From the NCBI GenBank assembly GCA_025765615.1, contig JAIVFJ010000086.1:62001-126000 (forward strand): a DNA stretch of 64,000 nucleotides, read 5' to 3'. Numbering within the stretch: the first letter of the stretch is position 1; each line of letters starts with the position of its first letter. Shown here in pieces: positions 54,201 through 64,000 of this stretch. A program made the translations under genes and the position numbers. The DNA is from Zopfochytrium polystomum. Taxonomy: Eukaryota > Chytridiomycota > Chytridiomycetes > Chytridiales > Chytridiaceae. The notes under the pieces were generated by a model. It was not told where the DNA came from. It saw only the letters and a list, made by a program, of their open reading frames with translations, and ran no database searches.

Positions 54201-55750
54201 GTCGGATGAAAGGTTACCACCAGCGTTCCCGTCAGGTCCGGGCGCAGGCGGGGAAGGGTCGGAGAGGGGGGAAGCAGATGAGTCTCCAGCGCCGTCTTGG
54301 GACGAGGCAGGGGGGCCAATGAAGCCGCCGCTTGAGTCGGGTGAGGAAGAGGAGGGAGGAGGCGAGGAGGCGTCTGACGGTGGGGTGGGAGACGAGTCTG
54401 ACGGAGACGAAACGGGGCCAATGAAACTTCCGCTTGTGTCCGGCGGGGAGGAGGAGTCGCCTAGGGGTGTGGGTGCAGAAGAGTCAGTTAGGCCGGGAGC
54501 ATCTTGGGCTGAGACAAGGTCACTCGAAGGTAGGGAAGAAGAGGAAGAAAGGTCGGACAGGGGGGGAGCGGAGGAGTCTCCGGCAGGAGTGGCTTCGGGC
54601 GAAGTTGGGCCGATAAAATTTCCGCTAGGGCCAGATGGGAAAGAGGAAGACTCATCCGAAGGTGGTGGGGAGGAGGGGTCGGTTGGAGAGGGGGTGGAGG
54701 AGTCGCTGGGAGAAGCGTCTTGGGAAGAAGCAGGGCCGATAAATCCTCCATTTGGGCTCGGTGGGGAAGAGGCGGGGTCATCCGATGGTGTGGGTAAGGA
54801 AGGGTCAGATAGAGGGGGAGCCGAGGGATCTTCGGCAGGAGCATCCTGATGTGAATCCACGTCTGTGACGTCTTCAGCCATGCCGGGTGAGGGAGGGGAG
54901 TCGTTTGGAGCGGTGGTGCCAGATGAGTCCCCTGCGGAATCGTCGTCTGGTGGGTCGGGCAGGGTAGACGATAAGTCACCTGCGGGAGGAGTTCCAGAGT
55001 CCCCGCTTGGCGGCCCAGAGTCACCGCCCGAAGGCGGCGCCGGAGACGACGAGTCTCCGACGGGGTTGCTTTGAGGCGAGGCGGGACCGATGAAGCCGCC
55101 GCCGGCTGTGGACTGTTGCGGCGAGTCGTCGCCGCCACTGGGTGGAGGCGTGTCTCCCGATGACAGTGGTGGTGGCACTGCGAGATCTGCCAGTGAAGAA
55201 GACACAACTGGTCAGTCAACAAACTATCCGCCGTGGGCGATGGTGAAGGACGGAGGTAGAGAACGAACGAGCTTACCTCCAGAGGAGCCCGCAGGGCCAT
55301 CAGAGCCTCCGTCACCTTCAGCAGTAAGGGTGAATGGTCAGATAACGCGTGAAACCTCGGCGGGCATGAGGTTGTTCGAAGGGGAAAAAGCTCACTCATT
55401 GGCGGTCCAGCCGCGATTCCGTCGCCGCCGTCTTCCCCGTCGTCATCCTCATCGAACTCATCGTACTCTTCATAGTCTAGCTCGCTTGGTCGTAACTTTG
55501 CTGCTGCTGCAACTCCGGCGCGACGCCGAAACAGTCGCTCAGGCCGGCTGGTGACAAACGGTGCCACCGGTGCCAGGAGCGCGGCGTCGACTGCGGGGAC
55601 GAAGCCGCGCCGATCTAGTGGGGTTGGCTCGGCGCTACCGACTGCTGCTCCCACGGCGGAGCCGAGCACCAGAGCTCCGACAAGAAGAAGCGGGACAAAG
55701 GATCCATTCTTTGTCCTCGGCCGCGGCCGCGGCCTCACCGGGGAGGGCAT
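51251..55750 (-). CDS. 1,418-aa secreted/anchored polyampholyte with FIGP repeats and Lys-rich tail
   Basis: Four exons (55396-55750, 55277-55315, 52976-55186, 51251-52902) join with every intron in phase 1 (80, 90 and 73 bp). Residues 1-40 look like a signal peptide or signal anchor: basic RPRPRPRTKNG, then a hydrophobic FVPLLLVGALVLGSAVGAAV. A short acidic stretch follows (YEEYDEFDEDDDGEDGGD, about 95-113). Residues about 132-868 are Ser/Pro/Asp/Gly-rich with about nine FIGP motifs (GGGFIGPAS, GGFIGPPAG and similar) at irregular spacing. Residues about 869-1418 are extremely basic (KKGKK, KKSKK clusters), containing three copies of a unit with GNNASRAAA and a KAGLDK end, then KKEEPKK runs. 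Such a split-charge secreted protein could condense on cell walls or bind mineral or polyanions; Lys clusters recall silaffin-type or histone H1-type tails. No family recognised; function is inference. Confidence 0.75.
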
Positions 55751-56432
55751 GCCGCGATTGTTGAAAGTTGACGAGGGAGTCGCTCGCCAAGCAGGGTGGT
55801 GGGTTTGATTGACGCGTTTGCTGCGGCTGGTACGTGGCGAGCCGGCAGGGAACAGTGGAGAGAAAGCCAGGAGGGAGGAGGTTGTGTGGTGTGTTGGGAG
55901 AGATGCGGGGAGACGGAGGGCTGTAGCAGTCTGTGAGGACGATCTTTTCCTTCCAATAGGTTTTTTCTGAGTCTTTCTTCACTGGAAATTGTGTCTCGTG
56001 GAGGCCTCCACCTGCGCCGCGGAAGCCGCCAGGTCGGTGGTGCTTACTCGGCGAATCTCACGTCGTGTCTGTGCGTGGGTGCTTGCGTGTTTGGTTAAGT
56101 GTCCGGGCCGTTTAGTAGTAGCCGCAGCTCAACTAATTTGCCGTTCGTCCCATTTCCAGTGTTCATTGCAGTTTATTCAGACATCGGGGCGTCGAAACAA
56201 AAGAGCGTATACAAATAAATATAAATATAAAGCTAGAGGTAGAGAATGCGCGAGCACGATTGTGTTCGTCTCGATAGAAACGGCGTCGCTTTGTGCTCCA
56301 AACCGAGATGGTGTCTCGCTGATTGCCAAACGCGCACCGTCTGCCCAACAATGAGTATCCGCCAAAATAACATCTCCACGCGTGTCTCGCGAGGGAATCA
56401 ACACCCACCATTCTCCCTCGTAAAGCAACTCC
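55751..56432. other. Spacer and R-SNARE A 3' flank
   Basis: The region near 56,163-56,240 (GCAGTTTATTCAGACATCGGGGC...) resembles the unit repeated three times at 57,290-57,826. The 3' flanks of both SNARE genes therefore share ancestry. No gene supported. Confidence 0.45.
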
Positions 56433-57252
56433 TTAGTCACCGCCAATGACTCCTGTTGCCTTCAGGATTGGAAATAGCAATACCAGCGCCAGGACGAGGC
56501 AAACTGCGGAGAGGATGAGCGTCATCCGCATGTTCTTCCACCACATTTTGTTTCTGTCAAATACATCGGCGAATGCCGGGACAATGGTGAATGGGACATC
56601 GCCGTCAGCTGCAACAGTCAAATCCGGGTTTTCAGCATTCAACTCAACTTGACTTCTTCGGACTTCTCCCTAAATGTTCTGGTCGACGCGTTCAGATGGA
56701 CGATTTGTTCGTGCAGAGTCTCAAGAGCGTCTCCTCGTTTACTCATCTGCAGAAGGGTCAAGGTTAGAAGCGGGTTCGGTTGAGACGACGGAGAATGAAT
56801 TGTCAAAAGCGCTCGTCAACTCACCTCGGCGACATTGTCCCTAAAGATGTTGAGGACCACTGAAATAGGGGAGATCGTGACGTCCACGAGCACGCGGTTA
56901 GGCGATCAGGGTTGCAACGCTTTACGGATTCAACACTCCTCGAAGGACCTTCGCCGATGCTCACCATCCGCTTCCTGTTGTAACTGAGCAAGGTGGGGTG
57001 TCAGCGAAGTAGCTGCGCCACAAGGCGGTGGGAGCTAGACCAGATCTGAAATAAAGCAGGCCTGCCTCGTTGGCTAACTACCTGGTTCAGCTTGGCGTCC
57101 TCTGCCGATCGAACAGGCGCGTAGCCAGCGCCGCCGCCTCCGGCACCGCCGGAACCCCTTCCAACTCCTGGAGAACCCCGTGCGGGGTCGCCCGCTCCCT
57201 TGCTCGCCGTCACTGTGTCTCGCCCACCTCCACCTCCACTGAATCGAGACAT
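56433..57252 (-). CDS. R-SNARE (synaptobrevin/VAMP-like), copy A
   Basis: R-SNAREs on vesicles pair with Q-SNAREs to drive membrane fusion. Five exons (57082-57252, 56965-56983, 56825-56859, 56649-56746, 56433-56553; junction phases 0, 1, 0, 2) give 147 aa. Exon 2 is a 19-nt microexon encoding LQQEAD. Residues 1-57 are Gly/Ser-rich (MSRFSGGGGGRD...YAPVRSAED), replacing any longin domain, so this is a short brevin-type. The SNARE motif has the zero-layer Arg in VVLNIFRDNVAE, followed by MSKRGDALETLHEQ. The membrane-proximal KMWWKNMRM matches the WWKN signature of synaptobrevins. One C-terminal TM (TLILSAVCLVLALVLLFPIL) ends in a short lumenal GVIGGD. It is a tail-anchored protein, likely on secretory vesicles or the plasma membrane. 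Confidence 0.9.
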
Positions 57253-57289
57253 TTGGCTCGGGCGAGGGTGCACATACTCTGTATCCGAA

Positions 57290-57826
57290 CAACGAACCTG
57301 TGTAAACGCCACCCCAAGTACAGAAATGCATCTTAAATGTTTGCAATTTGCGTATAATGCAGTTTACTCAGAGGTCCGGGCTACGACAACCAGAGAGGAA
57401 AGGAATATAATAAATAGGAAGGAGAGCAAAAAAGTCAGAGCAAAGTGAACAAGACGAAGATAGAGAGCAACGAACCTGTGTAAACGCCACCCCAAGTACA
57501 GAAATGCATCTTAAATGTTTGCAATTTGCGTATAATGCAGTTTACTCAGAGGTCCGGGCTACGACAACCAGAGAGGAAAGGAATATAATAAATAGGAAGG
57601 AGAGCAAAAAAGTCAGAGCAAAGTGAACAAGACGAAGATAGAGAGCAACGAACCTGTGTAAACGCCACCCCAAGTACAGAAATGCATCTTAAATGTTTGC
57701 AATTTGCGTATAATGCAGTTTACTCAGAGGTCCGGGCTACGACAACCAGAGAGGAAAGGAATATAATAAATAGGAAGGAGAGCAAAAAAGTCAGAGCAAA
57801 GTGAACAAGACGAAGATAGAGAGAGA
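57290..57826. repeat. 178-bp tandem repeat, three copies
   Basis: The block beginning CGAACCTGTGTAAACGCC is present three times with a constant 178-bp period (shared positions 57303, 57481, 57659) and no visible mismatch in the parts compared. The third copy ends near 57,826. It lies between the two SNARE genes, in the 5' flank of copy A and the 3' flank of copy B, and each unit includes the sequence shared with the 3' flank of copy A. Confidence 0.92.
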
Positions 57827-58049
57827 TAAAGAAAGAAGGGTTCAAAGCGTGAGTTCGCCCTAGCACACAGGTCCACCACGCCAACGAGTAACGTCGGGGT
57901 GTTCACGCTCCCGCTCGGACTCCAAAGGCACACTCGTACCTCCCCCACTGGTATGTACACCACACCCGGTCAGCCCCATAGTTAGCCCTCCCCGCACGCA
58001 TCCTGGTGTTACCGGCACCCTACCACCCCCACCACCCCCAAAGCGACCA

Positions 58050-58955
58050 CTAATCATGGTCGCCACCGCCCCCGCCAAGAATGCCAGTCGCCTTCAAGAT
58101 CGGGAAAAGGATGACCAGCGCCAGGACAACGCAAACCGCAATGAGAATGAGCGTCATCCGCATGTTCTTCCACCACATTTTGTTTCTGTTTCCAGCGGTT
58201 TTTGTGAAAGAGAAGGATGCGTGTAACAAAGGAAGGGAAACTGTCAGCGCAACAGAGAGACCAGTGGAATATCAGACAGCATCAAACTCAACTTGACTTC
58301 CTCCGATGATTGCTTAAACTTTTTAGCCTCCACGTTCAGCTCCACAGTCTGTTCGTGCAGCGTCGTCAAGGCGTCCCCGCGTTCCAGCATCTAAAGGTTT
58401 TCGAGGTGGACGTTAAGGCTTGGGAATCGGCTGATTGAAAATGCGGAAGCTTATTCTCTACTCACTTTGGCGACATTATCCCTGTAAATGTTGAGCACCA
58501 CTGGATTTGGGTAGAGATATCAAGTGGACGTGCGTTAGGTTGGTGGCGATGTTTTACAGACCCAGCGCTCCCCCACTAAAAAAGACGGAGATCGCGACTT
58601 CTCACCATCGGCTTCCCGTTGTACCTGGGCGGACGACGGATGGACGGGTCGCGGGGAGCGGAAAAGGAAGGCTGGTGTAAGTAAAGACCCCAGAAGCTGT
58701 GCCCGCAAGGGTGCCAAGATCTGGGGAAGTGGATCTGAAGTGGGGGGGTAACGCATCCTCGCCTCTCCGGCCTACCCGATCGATCTTATCGTCCTCCGCC
58801 GATCGCACTGGAGCGTAGCCGGCAGCGCCGGGGCCTCCACCTCCGCCTGGAGCACCGCCGCGGCCGGGTGGGGCGTCGCCGCCGGCGCCTCTGCTCGCCT
58901 TGGTTGGTGTGTCTCTGCCGCCTCCGCCGCCGCCGCCGCCGCCGTAGCGAGACAT
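58050..58955 (-). CDS. R-SNARE (synaptobrevin/VAMP-like), copy B
   Basis: A tandem paralogue of copy A with the same five-exon structure (58776-58955, 58606-58624, 58466-58500, 58293-58390, 58050-58185) and the same phases, giving 155 aa. The second exon is again 19 nt and encodes VQREAD. The N-terminus is Gly-rich (MSRYGGGGGG then RDTPTKASRGAGG) and lacks a longin domain. The zero-layer Arg lies in VVLNIYRDNVAK; MLERGDALTTLHEQ follows; KMWWKNMRM precedes the TM (TLILIAVCVVLALVILFPIL). The lumenal end GILGGGGGDHD is longer than in copy A. Exons 3-5 are more alike between copies than exon 1, suggesting that the core is under constraint while the Gly-rich head drifts. Confidence 0.92.
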
Positions 58956-59707
58956 TCAGTTTCTCGGTGGTTCAGGGTGGCTGTCTGCTGTCTATTTTTT
59001 CTTTCCCGGACCACATGTGCGCAGAGTTTTTTGTTCGAGTTCAGACCTCCACCCACGGGCCACGGGGCATTTTATCCTGAGAATTCAGAGAGGAGCCGAT
59101 CGCAAAACCGGTGGCTGCGCGTGGAAGACGCCCTTAGACAGAGAGAGACATGCGCATGGACAGAGAGTGAGAGAGAAGCTAGAGAGAGGGAGAGGGGCGG
59201 ACAGAGAAAAGGAGACAGGACAGCGAGAAAATGGAAGACAGCCAAGTGAAGAAAAGAAGACGCACAAGAGATATCCAACATGAGCTTGGACTCCGCGAGA
59301 GTGTGTTATCAAGGAGAGAAAGAGAGAGATATTTTTTTTCTGTTTTGTCATTATTTATTTATTCAATGTGTGGAGGCTGGGTGGTCGAAGGCTCCTCCCA
59401 TCAGGAGAGAGAGAAAAACTGAAGAGGTGGAGCGAAAGGCCAGGAGAAAGGTCAGTGCTGCCGGAGTGGGTGTCCAGCAGGAGGTCTTGTGGAGTAAAAG
59501 GCAAACGAACGCGAGACAAACAAACGACAGCAAGTCACAAGAATAAACAGCAGACCAAGAAACGAGGCAGCCAAAAAAGAAACGAACAAAATAAAAGAGC
59601 AACAGAAATAACAACACCGGTCAAAAAGAGACGCGCAAAGACTATTCTTTCCGTTCCCCCCCTTCCCCCCTACACCTTCGGAGCACTCGACCGCAGCAAG
59701 GCCGAAT
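58956..59707. other. Purine-rich spacer
   Basis: Purine-rich and GA-rich sequence with open frames of Arg/Glu/Lys or Ser/Leu/Phe composition only. This is the 5' flank of R-SNARE B and the 3' flank of the acyltransferase-like gene. No gene supported. Confidence 0.5.
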
Positions 59708-61925
59708 CTACACCTTCCTGATATCGGCAACAGTGATCTTGCCCTTTGACTCCTTCATTCTCTTCAGCGCCGTGCACAACGCCTTTTCAAAGCTATCCGC
59801 GTCCGACTCGTGCACGCTCGCCATGTCGTAACCGACCGCCACCGACATGTTCCCGCCGAGCGTAATAACACCCAGCGTAAACAGCCCGCGCACGCCGTCA
59901 AACGAGCTGTTGACGACGCCGCCAAAGTTGTCCAAACGCAGCCGCAGGTCCTCGGGCCCTGCGTTGGGCGGCGCGGCGGGGTAGTCCCAGGCGCCGAGGT
60001 TCGCGACCTCGACCGAGTACGAGCGCGACAGCTTGGACAGGTCGGTGCGCTTCTCGATCATGGCCCACAGCTTGGGGTGGCGGTAGCAGTAGTTCATGAG
60101 CTTCATGCGGGTGATGGCGGCGCGGAAGACGGTCGCGATCGACTTGCGGACGGAGCGGCAGCGCTCCCAGGCGTCGGAAGTGTCGATCAGCTTGAGCGAG
60201 CTGTTGGTCACCGACCCGGCGTAGCCGCCAAACATCTTTAGCCCTTCGTCCGCCTGCTTTTCGCCGCCTTCGAGCAGCTTGGACTGCGGCAGCATGTGCC
60301 GCAGCGAGTTGGTCACGACCCACCCTTGGTGCGTTGGCAGCGGCTTTGTCTTGTATTTGGGGTCCGCCTCGAACGAGGTCCGCACGGCCGCGAGCGCGGC
60401 TACGACCAGGACCGCCGCGATCGTCGTGCCCTCCGGCTTGGACCGCTTGCGCAGCGCCGTCACAAACTCCTCGGGGAACCACAGGAACCGCACGCGCGTG
60501 TAGGCGGTTTTGAGCGGACGTTCCGGGTTGACGACGACGTCGAGGGCCGGCATGGAAGAGGCCGTGGGATGGAGCTGGACGGAGCCGTTGTTCTTTGGGT
60601 CGCTGCGGCCCGCAAAGGTTGAGTGCATCGACTTTGCGTCTGCGTCGTCGCCGGCGCGGTGGGTGGACTGAATCGCGTGGACGATCGCGCTTGCAACGAG
60701 GGAGTCTTCCGAGGCTACTTGCTCCGAGTTGCGAGATGGAGATGGCGATGGCGCGCGCTTTGGTGCTCCTGCGACAACAGCTGTAGGACGCTCCGCTTTG
60801 GGCTCGTCGCTATCTGTTTTATGGCCCTTGAAGCGTTTGCCTTTTTTCCCAAAGGCAGCTCGGAAGAGTGTGCCAGTCGCCTCTGTTATTGATTTAACGA
60901 TACGTGAGCAATGAAGTGATGATCAGATAAGGCAAGTAGGCCAATCCATACCTGGTAGAATTTCGAAAAAGTTTGGCTCAAACAGGTTGTCGAGAATGGG
61001 CGGTGGTTCGTTGGTGACCGGCACGTTTTCAAGGTGCAAGTCGTCCGAGTTCATGTGCTCCGCGTCGGCTTTTTCAAGATATGTCCGGGCGTATGCAAAC
61101 ATGGAAAGACCGTCGCCGAGGCAGTGATGGAATGTAAACATGATTTCAAAGTACGGTCTTCCTTCAACGATGGCGGGTGATACTCGTCCAAACATGTCGC
61201 CGGTTGTGTCAGGGTTCGGCACAAACGTCGGAGAAACGTTTGCGGCGACGAGCTCAGTCGCCTGCGGATGTGGCGCGAATGAGTAAGCACCAAGAAGCAA
61301 AACCGAGCCTCAATCCAAAAACAAAAATCGTTTCCTTCGTCACTTACCCCAGCAAGAACAGGCCCGTCTTTCGGCATCAGCTCGTCCGGCAAGATGATGA
61401 CGCTCCGCCACAGCGGCTTGCTCGTGTTCAAGACGTCAAAGTTGGTGTTCAATTCCTGCTCGTAGACGCTCTTCCAAGTGTCTTCCTTTTCCCTCTTGAC
61501 GAACCGATAGCTGCAGGGCAGATCCTTTGCCTTTTCGCAGAAGCGATGCGCGATCATGGTCTCGGGGTCGATGTAGGAGGCCAGGCGGTAATGGCGGGCC
61601 TGGGCGAGGCGCAGTAGGTCGACGACGCGGCCGACTTTGAAGACGGGTACGGACTCGGGCAGGCGGAGGCGGATGAGGATGCCCATGATGACCTGCGGGC
61701 GGTTCGGGGCCGACTTGAAGAAGACGCGCTCGACGATCGACAGGCCCGAGGCGTCGATGACGGGGCCCTTGATGGCCGACCGCGACGACTTTTGCGACGA
61801 GACGCTGCGGGCGTCGTGCTGCCCGCTGGCGCGCCCCCGCCGCCGCAGCGGGTGCCGCGCCAGGGCACAGTGAGCAGCTGCTGGTTCTGGGGAGGTTGCT
61901 GTTGCGGTTGGTGCTGGTCAGCCAT
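59708..61925 (-). CDS. HHxxxDG acyltransferase-like protein (CAT/condensation fold)
   Basis: The signature HHCLGDG (encoded near 61,110) marks the CoA-dependent acyltransferase superfamily (chloramphenicol acetyltransferase, alcohol acetyltransferase, condensation domains), where the second His is the catalytic base. Exons 61348-61818, 60952-61261 and 59708-60882 join cleanly (phases 0 and 1). A first exon 61869-61925 (MADQHQPQQQPP...) with a 50-bp intron and weak GTGCCC donor gives 670 aa in total, but that junction is uncertain. Early sequence includes LSIVERVFFKSAPNRPQVIM and YIDPETMIAHRF, typical of the acceptor-half start of such enzymes. A Lys-rich, Ser/Pro-rich linker (about residues 285-350) separates the two halves. 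The second half has NFGGVVNSSFDGVRGLFTLG in the place where this fold has its structural DFGWG-like segment. Likely transfers an acyl group to an alcohol or lipid; the substrate is unknown. Confidence 0.72.
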
Positions 61926-62364
61926 CTCAGATTTTTCTGGGGGCGGCCTTGTTTGTCTGTCTCTGGCCCAGTTGCCCCTTTTTGGCCACTTTCTAGATCA
62001 GTCGTCCTCGCCCCCGCTCACAAGCGATTCCATCATCGCCCAAGCCACACAGATGACCCAACAGGAAGCGAGGACTGGGCTATTGAGTATTACATCCGCC
62101 ACAAACAACAACAACAACAACAACAACGCGCGATCTGCTTCTTGCCATGAAATGTGAGCACGCCCACAATACAGCGACTCTGGCGCGTGCGCCCCACCGC
62201 CTCGAAAGACGACCTTGAAAGCGCGCTCGGGTAGTTGACAAGCACAAACACAATCTATTTGCATATCAAAATGTGTGAGATAGAAACTCCACAACAACGC
62301 CTCATAAAGCAGTCCTCAAAAGGACGGAAAATGCAGCCCCGTCCACGTAGAAAAACAAAACTCA
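61926..62364. other. Spacer with (CAA)n
   Basis: Separates the acyltransferase-like gene from the peroxidase gene. A (CAA)n tract lies at about 62102-62126. No gene supported. Confidence 0.5.
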
Positions 62365-64000
62365 TCAGCAGTCGATCAAGCTTCCAACGGACCGCGGGAC
62401 ATCCGACACTCCGTCCACCACGGGGCTCGCAGTGGAGTGGGACATGAATGCGCCTGATGTGTCGAAGCTGGCGACAAAGTAGTTGTAGTTGTTTTCAGGC
62501 GTCGCAAAGGTGGTGTTGAACGGCGCCATGGACAGGGTGCCCGGAACCAGATCCGGGATACGGAGGCCGACGTCGATGGCGTCCCAGTACTGCAGCGTCA
62601 CGGGGGTCTGGTTGATGTCGATCGACTTGTGCACCGCGACAACAAACTTGCCGGTCCAAGGCGCAGTCGACACAGCCGGCGCCTGCCTGCACGACTTTTT
62701 GTCGTCGGTCAGCACCAAATCCTGCACGGGGAACCCGACGCCGTTGTTGTCGTGCACCTCTGTGGTGCCGTCCTTGAGCGTGATGCGGACCGTCACCCTG
62801 GACACCGAGACGGCCTGGCTGAGCATCGCGGAGAACCCGTAGTAAGTAAACTGCTCGCCGTCGCCGCCGCCGTACCCGCCCTGGTACATTTCGTGGAACG
62901 TCTTGATCGTGCAGCTTTCGCAGGCGTTGCCGCTGCGGTCGGTGACGAGCAGCTCCACGGCGGAGATGTTGGCGTCGGAGCGGACGGTCGTGCGGACGCG
63001 GACGTCGCCGGAGAAGGTGATGTTGCCGTTGGCGTTGGGGAACAGCTTCCAGGAGTAAGGTTTCACGTCGTACGGAGCGATGGGCTCCGACAGTTCGACG
63101 GTCGAAGGTACCGTGTCGATCATTCGGGCGAGGATTGAGCCGCAGGCGGATTGGAAAGCGGCGGGAGAGGCTGCCAGGGCGCGGACGGTGGCGTTGCCGT
63201 CGGCAGAAAAGACCTTGAGGTCGGCGTTCCTGTCCGGGTCGGGTCCGACGACGAGCGGGTCGGTCGAGTTGCCCGCGACGTATTCGGTGACAATTTTTCC
63301 GTCGAAACTGGCGCTGGTCGAGTCAAAGTGGTGAAAGTTGTTGTCAAAGGTGCCGTTGGGGACGATGGTGGGAAAGTCCTCCCCGTGGACACCGCCGAGG
63401 GTGTGCCCGCAGGCGACCATCGCGATCATGTCGGACGTGTTGAAACCCGCCTTTGCGAACGCTGCGGTGAATTCCTGGGTCGACTGCTGCGGCTCGGGAA
63501 CGCCGAGCGGTCCGGCGCGGTCGGCGTCTGCGCGGCCCACGCGCAGCGGGATAGACGGGCCGCCGCAGCTGGTGACCGAAACCTTGAGCGCGATGGCGAT
63601 CAGGTCGGACAGCGGCGTGTGGGCGTTGTAAAAGCCGCCGATGAAGCTGAACGTGGCGTTGATGGCGTCGCCGGGGTTCTCTGCGCGATCGGTCTCGTAG
63701 CGGATGGAGCCGTCCAGGCCGCCGGTGCCTGTTTGGACGTCGTAGGTGATCATGTCGTGGAAGGCGGTGCGGACCCACTCGGCGGCGGCGACCCTGCCGT
63801 GGCCGTCGGGCGAAAACGAGCAGGGGCTCACGCCGTCGATCAAGCCGAAGCGAGCGAACCCGCTGGCTTGGTAGAGAAGCTCTTCGAAGCGATCAAAGAG
63901 GGGCGACGGCCAAGTCCTGGTTGTTGCTACCGCGGGTGCGGTGGCGGAAGCAGCGGTCGGAACAACAACAACAACAACAGCGAGACCAGCGACGAGGGCG
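62365..64000 (-). CDS. Secreted heme peroxidase with C-terminal extension (5' end beyond window)
   Basis: The frame is open from the right edge to the stop at 62365 (about 545 codons visible). The cut N-terminus reads ALVAGLAVVVVVVPTAASA, the hydrophobic core and end of a signal peptide, so little is missing. Plant/fungal-type peroxidase features: WVRTAFHDM with the distal Arg and His, GGLDGSIRYE, LRVGRADAD, and MVACGHTLGGVHGEDF with the proximal heme His. FDSTSASFDGKIVTEY follows, as in class II/WSC-associated fungal peroxidases. After about residue 330 there is a further region of about 210 residues with beta-rich character (TTVRSDANISAVELLVTD, CESCTIKTFHEMYQGG) and several Cys, unlike the usual compact enzymes; it ends GSLIDC. 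Probable extracellular oxidase acting on phenolic or wall material (inference). No intron seen in the visible part. Confidence 0.85.
   Translation of the reverse strand, partial: ALVAGLAVVVVVVPTAASATAPAVATTRTWPSPLFDRFEELLYQASGFARFGLIDGVSPCSFSPDGHGRVAAAEWVRTAFHDMITYDVQTGTGGLDGSIRYETDRAENPGDAINATFSFIGGFYNAHTPLSDLIAIALKVSVTSCGGPSIPLRVGRADADRAGPLGVPEPQQSTQEFTAAFAKAGFNTSDMIAMVACGHTLGGVHGEDFPTIVPNGTFDNNFHHFDSTSASFDGKIVTEYVAGNSTDPLVVGPDPDRNADLKVFSADGNATVRALAASPAAFQSACGSILARMIDTVPSTVELSEPIAPYDVKPYSWKLFPNANGNITFSGDVRVRTTVRSDANISAVELLVTDRSGNACESCTIKTFHEMYQGGYGGGDGEQFTYYGFSAMLSQAVSVSRVTVRITLKDGTTEVHDNNGVGFPVQDLVLTDDKKSCRQAPAVSTAPWTGKFVVAVHKSIDINQTPVTLQYWDAIDVGLRIPDLVPGTLSMAPFNTTFATPENNYNYFVASFDTSGAFMSHSTASPVVDGVSDVPRSVGSLIDC

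Noticed and set aside
52032..54849. Long plus-strand frames opposite the Lys-rich/FIGP gene
   Set aside because: Phe/Leu- or Glu/Pro-rich complements of Lys and Ser/Pro codons; the minus-strand model has matching splice sites and a signal sequence.
57290..57826. 178-bp repeats as a coding minisatellite
   Set aside because: Units contain stops in all frames and lie between genes.
59708..61925. Assignment as a nonribosomal peptide synthetase condensation domain
   Set aside because: Only the HHxxxDG acyltransferase domain is present, with no adenylation or carrier domains nearby.

Overview
The window is nuclear DNA of a GC-rich, intron-containing eukaryote. The best fit is a zoosporic (chytrid-type) fungus; this is inference from gene content. 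It carries a flagellar axoneme gene (DRC4/GAS8), a Fused/STK36-type kinase, WSC-like cell-surface proteins, a ferric reductase-type oxidoreductase and a fungal-type heme peroxidase. Introns are short (about 50-290 bp) with GT..AG ends. Simple repeats are very dense: (GA)n, (CA)n, (GACA)n and homopolymers.

Layout. 0-8 kb: the end of a multi-pass membrane protein (+), a decayed beta-propeller fragment, DRC4 with six exons (-), and two membrane proteins (-). 8.2-22.2 kb: five tandem paralogues, all on the minus strand. Each encodes a cysteine-rich WSC-like ectodomain, a Ser/Thr-rich stalk, one transmembrane helix, a low-complexity cytoplasmic region, a SAM domain and a C-terminal proline-tyrosine tail. 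Each has one phase-1 intron at the same place. A P-loop NTPase gene lies between copies 2 and 3. This array is the most interesting content of the window: the architecture looks like a receptor or cell-wall sensor wired to a SAM oligomerisation module.

22.2-40 kb: a ferric reductase (-), a small coiled-coil protein (-), a three-finger C2H2 factor (-), a Ser/Pro/Gln-rich protein (-), a single-TM low-complexity protein (+) and a bZIP factor (+), separated by long simple-sequence spacers. 40.1-43.7 kb: Fused-type kinase (-). 44-51 kb: a transposon island with a decayed Tc1/mariner element that was itself interrupted, and a 1,238-bp TG..CA element with 10-bp inverted ends and a 4-bp target duplication. 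The island is bordered by the kinase 5' end on one side and a decayed copy of that 5' end on the other.

51.2-55.8 kb: a 1,418-aa secreted or membrane-anchored protein with an acidic segment, a Ser/Pro/Asp-rich region with FIGP repeats and a Lys-rich tail. 56.4-59 kb: two tandem R-SNAREs, each with a 19-nt microexon, next to a 178-bp triplicated sequence. 59.7-61.9 kb: an HHxxxDG acyltransferase-like gene (-). 62.4 kb to the right edge: a heme peroxidase, N-terminally cut by the window (-).

Exon models were built by hand from reading frames, splice signals and, where possible, family similarity. Where a junction is unresolved, the entry says so.
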